Assembly: GCA_002403785.1 (NCBI GenBank)
Contig: DHIM01000159.1
Location: 40,186 to 58,360 of the forward strand
Reading direction: 5' to 3'
Length of the DNA: 18,175 bases
Source of the DNA: Clostridium sp. UBA4746
Lineage (GTDB): Bacteria; Bacillota; Clostridia; Clostridiales; Clostridiaceae
This document shows, piece by piece, positions 15,303 through 18,175 of this stretch. The notes below the pieces were generated by a model, which was given only the letters and a program-made list of their open reading frames with translations, had not been told where the DNA came from and made no database searches. Both the position numbers and the translations under genes were made by a program. Within the stretch, counting starts at the first letter, position 1. Each line of letters starts with the position of its first letter.

Positions 15303-15337
15303 ACTTGCCTCAGTATTACTGAGGCAAGTCCTTTTTT
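15303..15337. terminator. Bidirectional terminator between convergent genes
   Basis: A perfect 12-bp stem (ACTTGCCTCAGT 15303-15314 with 15318-15329), loop ATT, followed on the plus strand by CCTTTTTT. Read on the minus strand the same stem is followed by TCTTTTTC, so it can also end the transcript of the permease gene that stops at 15388. Confidence 0.85.
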
Positions 15338-15387
15338 ATTTTTTAATTTTATTAGAATAATTTTACATGATTACACAGAACATTAAT

Positions 15388-16785
15388 TTAAATAATAAAT
15401 ATAGCAACTATTGTAGTAACTACTAATCCAATAATTACCGGCTTAACGTTTTTTTTAGCAAGCTCAAATGGATCTACACCACAAATAGCGGCTACTGGTA
15501 TTACTGCCCAAGGAATTATTGTTCCTCCACCTACCCATATTCCAGCTATTTGGCCTAGCGCTGTAAGTGTAGCTATACCACCGCCGAGTGCAGTTGAGAA
15601 AATTCTAGCAATAGAACCAACTAGTGGTATACCGGAAAAACCTGAACCGTCTAGTCCAGTAATTGCACCTACAACTGTAATTGTGCCGGCTGAAACGACA
15701 GAGTTCATTGGAACGAGGTTTGATAAAGCAACACCTAAGTCATTGACTATTCCATTAGAATTTTGGGGAAGTATTTTTCCGAAAATATCATTGAGAGCTG
15801 AATCACCTAAATAGAAGAAAGCTGCGATAGGAATAACAATACCGAATATTTTAAATCCAAATTGAAGACCTTTTACAAGATTATCTGTAATTTTTTCAAG
15901 TGAATGCTCCTTATAAGTAAATATTGAAATTAAACTTAGTACAAATACAGCAGTACCTCCAATAAGAGCTGTGGCGTCTCCTCCTTGAAGTTTTGAAGTA
16001 TACATTATATAGATGTCTATTGCAAAAAGTACAAATATTAATAACGCCAAAATTCTTCTAAGCCTCTTTGAAGAAATAAGCATTGTCTCTGTTGAATTGC
16101 TAGTTGTTTCTATTATTTTGTTTTGACTTAAAGGTATTCCTGCTTTAATATCTTTACGAAGTAAATAAAAGGCTACAGTAGTTGTAACTATGCCCATTGT
16201 GATTACAAGCGGAATGCTTGCAGATATAACACTTGAAATTGGTATGCCTGCTCCACCTGCAGTAAGTTTAGGTGCTGCCTGAATTATATAATCACTTGAC
16301 AGAGCGATGCCGTGACCAAATAGGTTCATTGAAATTGCAACGCCCATGGCTGGTAACCCGGCTTTAATAGCGATAGGTAAAAATAATGCTCCTACAAGAG
16401 CTACTGCTGGTGATGGCCAGAAAAACCAAGATAAAATCATCATAACAATACCAATAACCCAATAAGCAACCCAATAGTTTTTAATGACTCCCTTAAAAGG
16501 AGATACTATTTCGTCGTTTATGCCAGAAGCCACAAGAGTATTGCTCATAGCAGTTACAATGGATATTATGAAAATGGTAGGCATTAACTCTTTTGTTGCG
16601 TAAACAAAACTATTAAATACTCCCATGGTAGACTCTGAAATAGAACCAGTACCTGCAATGCCTAAAATAAATATACCCAATATACATATAAGTGTTATAT
16701 CCTTCTTCTTCACCATAGCAAATATTATTATAATAATGAAGATAAGATATATATAATGGAGAGGTGTTAAGGTTACATTAATCAT
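15388..16785 (-). CDS. Membrane permease of the ion-transporter superfamily type, substrate unknown
   Basis: A 465-residue hydrophobic protein with about 11-12 membrane segments arranged as two halves around a charged central loop (KDIKAGIPLSQNK ... SSKRLRRIL, about 215-245). Gly-rich re-entrant-like stretches, WPSPAVALVGALFLPIAIKAG in the first half and GSIARIFSTALGGGIATLT / WVGGGTIIPWAV in the second, resemble the ion-transporter superfamily (citrate, C4-dicarboxylate and Na+/H+ carriers). I cannot assign the family or substrate. ATG at 16785 is chosen because GGAG lies 6 nt before it; an in-frame TTG at 16797 overlaps the region just upstream and has no site of its own. It lies downstream of the YerB-like gene on the same strand, after a possible terminator. 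Confidence 0.8.
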   Translation of the reverse strand: MINVTLTPLHYIYLIFIIIIIFAMVKKKDITLICILGIFILGIAGTGSISESTMGVFNSFVYATKELMPTIFIISIVTAMSNTLVASGINDEIVSPFKGVIKNYWVAYWVIGIVMMILSWFFWPSPAVALVGALFLPIAIKAGLPAMGVAISMNLFGHGIALSSDYIIQAAPKLTAGGAGIPISSVISASIPLVITMGIVTTTVAFYLLRKDIKAGIPLSQNKIIETTSNSTETMLISSKRLRRILALLIFVLFAIDIYIMYTSKLQGGDATALIGGTAVFVLSLISIFTYKEHSLEKITDNLVKGLQFGFKIFGIVIPIAAFFYLGDSALNDIFGKILPQNSNGIVNDLGVALSNLVPMNSVVSAGTITVVGAITGLDGSGFSGIPLVGSIARIFSTALGGGIATLTALGQIAGIWVGGGTIIPWAVIPVAAICGVDPFELAKKNVKPVIIGLVVTTIVAIFII

Positions 16786-16885
16786 AAACTGCTCCAATTA
16801 GAATTATTATAATATATGTTATGACAAAATACATACTTGGTTACAATATTTTATGTACTTATTTGTATAATTTATGGGTTATTTT

Positions 16886-16914
16886 GTAAAAAATCAACTG
16901 GTAGTTCTTTTTAC
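16886..16914 (-). terminator. Possible terminator after the YerB-like gene
   Basis: On the minus strand GTAAAAA (16914-16908) can pair with TTTTTAC around an inner hairpin AACT-ACC-AGTT, ending in a run of six T. The stem is mostly A-T, so strength is doubtful. It begins 4 nt after the lipoprotein stop codon. Confidence 0.45.
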
Positions 16915-16917
16915 ATT

Positions 16918-17928
16918 TTAGTTAATGTCAATAATAGTACTTTTATCTACAATGTTCCACCAAGTCTTACCAGGATTTAAAGGCAAATAATTACCTTTCT
17001 CATCTGTTAAAAGGGTTTGCGCGGTGGCATCCTTTTTAGCCCAGTGCATTTTAATAAACTTACCATTGCTAATAACGTAACCATTTCCGGTACCTTCAAG
17101 TTGAATGTTTAAATGAACTCCATCTGCCTGTTTTTTAATGGTAGTGATTTGTATCACAATATTTTTAAAGGCTAGAGGAAGATTATCTTCTTTATTAGTT
17201 GAAGATTTTCCATCCATACTTTTTAGGTAGACACCATCTTTATATGAGTAACTAGTGTTGTAGAGTTTATTCATTTTTAAAAGTATAGTTGTTGCTTTGG
17301 GCGATGTAGCATTATCCCAGTAGCTTTTGTCAAATTTTAATTTGACGGAAGGTGAGTATACATAATCCTTTGTTTTAATAAGATCTCTTAACTTTTCTGT
17401 AGATGTATAAAGGTTATGAGGCGATTTCCTTATTGAATCTCTCCAATAAGTAGAAGCGTTTGTCATTTCATTCATGCTCATTAGGTTTTCGTTTTTTATT
17501 TGAGTAAGGGCTTCTTGACTTCCTCCACAATGTGCAAAGGGTAAATTATATTCTTTTGATATATCTAAGAAATAAGCCCGGGCGCTTCTGATTGGACCGA
17601 TTTTTATGGCATTTTCTTTTTGAAATAATGCAATAAATCTAGGTGTGCCTCCTTCAGCCATGGTCTCATAAACTATATCCGCAGCGTTTAGTCCTGATTG
17701 AGGTCTTGCATCTATAGAGTTTTCTACTATGGCAAGTACGGAAGCTTTATTTAATACTTCCTTTTTAACTTCTTCACCAGTATATGGAGAATAGTATTTT
17801 TGAACGGTTTTTACAGAGGGTTTTGAATTGCTAGGAGTAGCAATAGATTCAGCTTTTTTGCTACATCCTTGAGTTATAAAGCTTATTGAAATAACTATAC
17901 ATAATAGTAGTTTGGACTTGTTTTTCAA
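16918..17928 (-). CDS. YerB-like DUF3048 lipoprotein
   Basis: A 336-residue secreted lipoprotein: basic start LKNKSK, hydrophobic stretch, lipobox TQGC with lipidated Cys22. The mature part has the DUF3048 hallmarks LAIVENSIDARPQSGLNAAD, VYETMAEGGTPRFIALFQ, IGPIRSARAYFLD, FAHCGGSQEAL in the N-terminal domain, and a C-terminal domain ending NPGKTWWNIVD. The molecular role of the family (B. subtilis YerB) is not established; an envelope or sporulation-related role is possible. Start: ATG at 17937 directly abuts AAGGAG with no spacing, whereas TTG at 17928 is 9 nt after it and gives a more normal signal peptide, so TTG is preferred. The gene is divergent from the partial gene at the right edge. 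Confidence 0.88.
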   Translation of the reverse strand: MKNKSKLLLCIVISISFITQGCSKKAESIATPSNSKPSVKTVQKYYSPYTGEEVKKEVLNKASVLAIVENSIDARPQSGLNAADIVYETMAEGGTPRFIALFQKENAIKIGPIRSARAYFLDISKEYNLPFAHCGGSQEALTQIKNENLMSMNEMTNASTYWRDSIRKSPHNLYTSTEKLRDLIKTKDYVYSPSVKLKFDKSYWDNATSPKATTILLKMNKLYNTSYSYKDGVYLKSMDGKSSTNKEDNLPLAFKNIVIQITTIKKQADGVHLNIQLEGTGNGYVISNGKFIKMHWAKKDATAQTLLTDEKGNYLPLNPGKTWWNIVDKSTIIDIN

Positions 17929-18155
17929 ACTAAACATCTCCTTAGTAAATTATTTAGAAAAAAGTCTGAGTATACTTTCCTCTATTATAAACTATTCTAA
18001 TAATCATGTATTTAGTATTATACTAATAGTTTTAAAATATCTGTTATTATGGAAATATTTATATTATAATAGATATTAATAAAGATTAAGTATTAGAAAT
18101 ATGTTGGTAAATATTAAATTAATATTAAAATTAATTCTAAGGAGATGATATTAAT

Positions 18156-18175
18156 ATGGATAGATTAATTAAAAT
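18156..18175 (+). CDS. First codons of a gene cut by the window edge
   Basis: ATG GAT AGA TTA ATT AAA follows AAGGAGATGAT (18139-18149), a strong extended Shine-Dalgarno. Only six full codons (MDRLIK) are visible, so the product cannot be named. The 200 bases between it and the YerB-like gene are very AT-rich and probably hold both divergent promoters. Confidence 0.5.

Overview
The window looks like chromosome of a strictly anaerobic, low-GC Firmicute, most likely Clostridium sensu stricto. The evidence is the strongly AT-rich intergenic DNA, the AAGGAG/GGGGGTG-type ribosome binding sites, the A/T-ending codons, and the mix of clostridial acyl-CoA dehydrogenase, PucR-type regulator, ferredoxin-type enzymes and a YerB/DUF3048 lipoprotein. 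I see no rRNA, tRNA, CRISPR array, insertion sequence, phage gene or classical riboswitch.

Layout. (1) 1-1371, minus strand: an acyl-CoA dehydrogenase that runs off the left edge. Its C-terminal extension looks like the start of an ETF-alpha FAD domain. It has no in-frame ATG and appears to start at ATT. (2) 1372-1755: divergent control region with a perfect 13-bp inverted repeat. (3) 1756-3065, plus strand: a 19-codon leader ORF overlapping a PucR-family regulator, then a terminator. (4) 3066-3411: long leader with an extended -10 promoter. (5) 3412-14512, plus strand: ten tightly spaced genes with no terminator visible between them, closed by a terminator at 14528-14577. (6) 14860-15285: a small membrane protein of unknown function, followed by a terminator shared with convergent genes. 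(7) 15388-17928, minus strand: an ion-transporter-type permease and a YerB-like lipoprotein. (8) 18156-end: first codons of another plus-strand gene.

The centre of the window is the ten-gene cluster, which reads as a reductive pyrimidine degradation operon. It begins with a complete Pot-type ABC importer (ATPase, lipoprotein, two permeases). Then come a class III aminotransferase, a dihydropyrimidinase, a 106-residue remnant of PreT that keeps only the Fe-S domain, PreA (the FMN half of dihydropyrimidine dehydrogenase with two C-terminal 4Fe-4S motifs), a YgeY-like M20 amidohydrolase, and an NCS1 nucleobase/hydantoin permease. The inferred flow is: pyrimidine base imported by NCS1; reduced by PreA plus the mini-PreT; ring opened by dihydropyrimidinase; carbamoyl group removed by the M20 enzyme; beta-alanine (or 3-aminoisobutyrate) transaminated to a semialdehyde. 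No semialdehyde-processing enzyme is in the window. The PucR-type gene just upstream is the obvious candidate regulator.

The most interesting point is that the dehydrogenase lacks the NAD(P)H- and FAD-binding domains altogether. This suggests that it takes electrons from ferredoxin or flavodoxin. A ferredoxin-dependent dihydropyrimidine dehydrogenase has, as I recall, been reported from Clostridium chromiireducens, so the principle may not be wholly new. The two-subunit arrangement with a stand-alone mini-PreT, the Asn in place of the usual M20 lid His, and the Pot-type importer still deserve a look.
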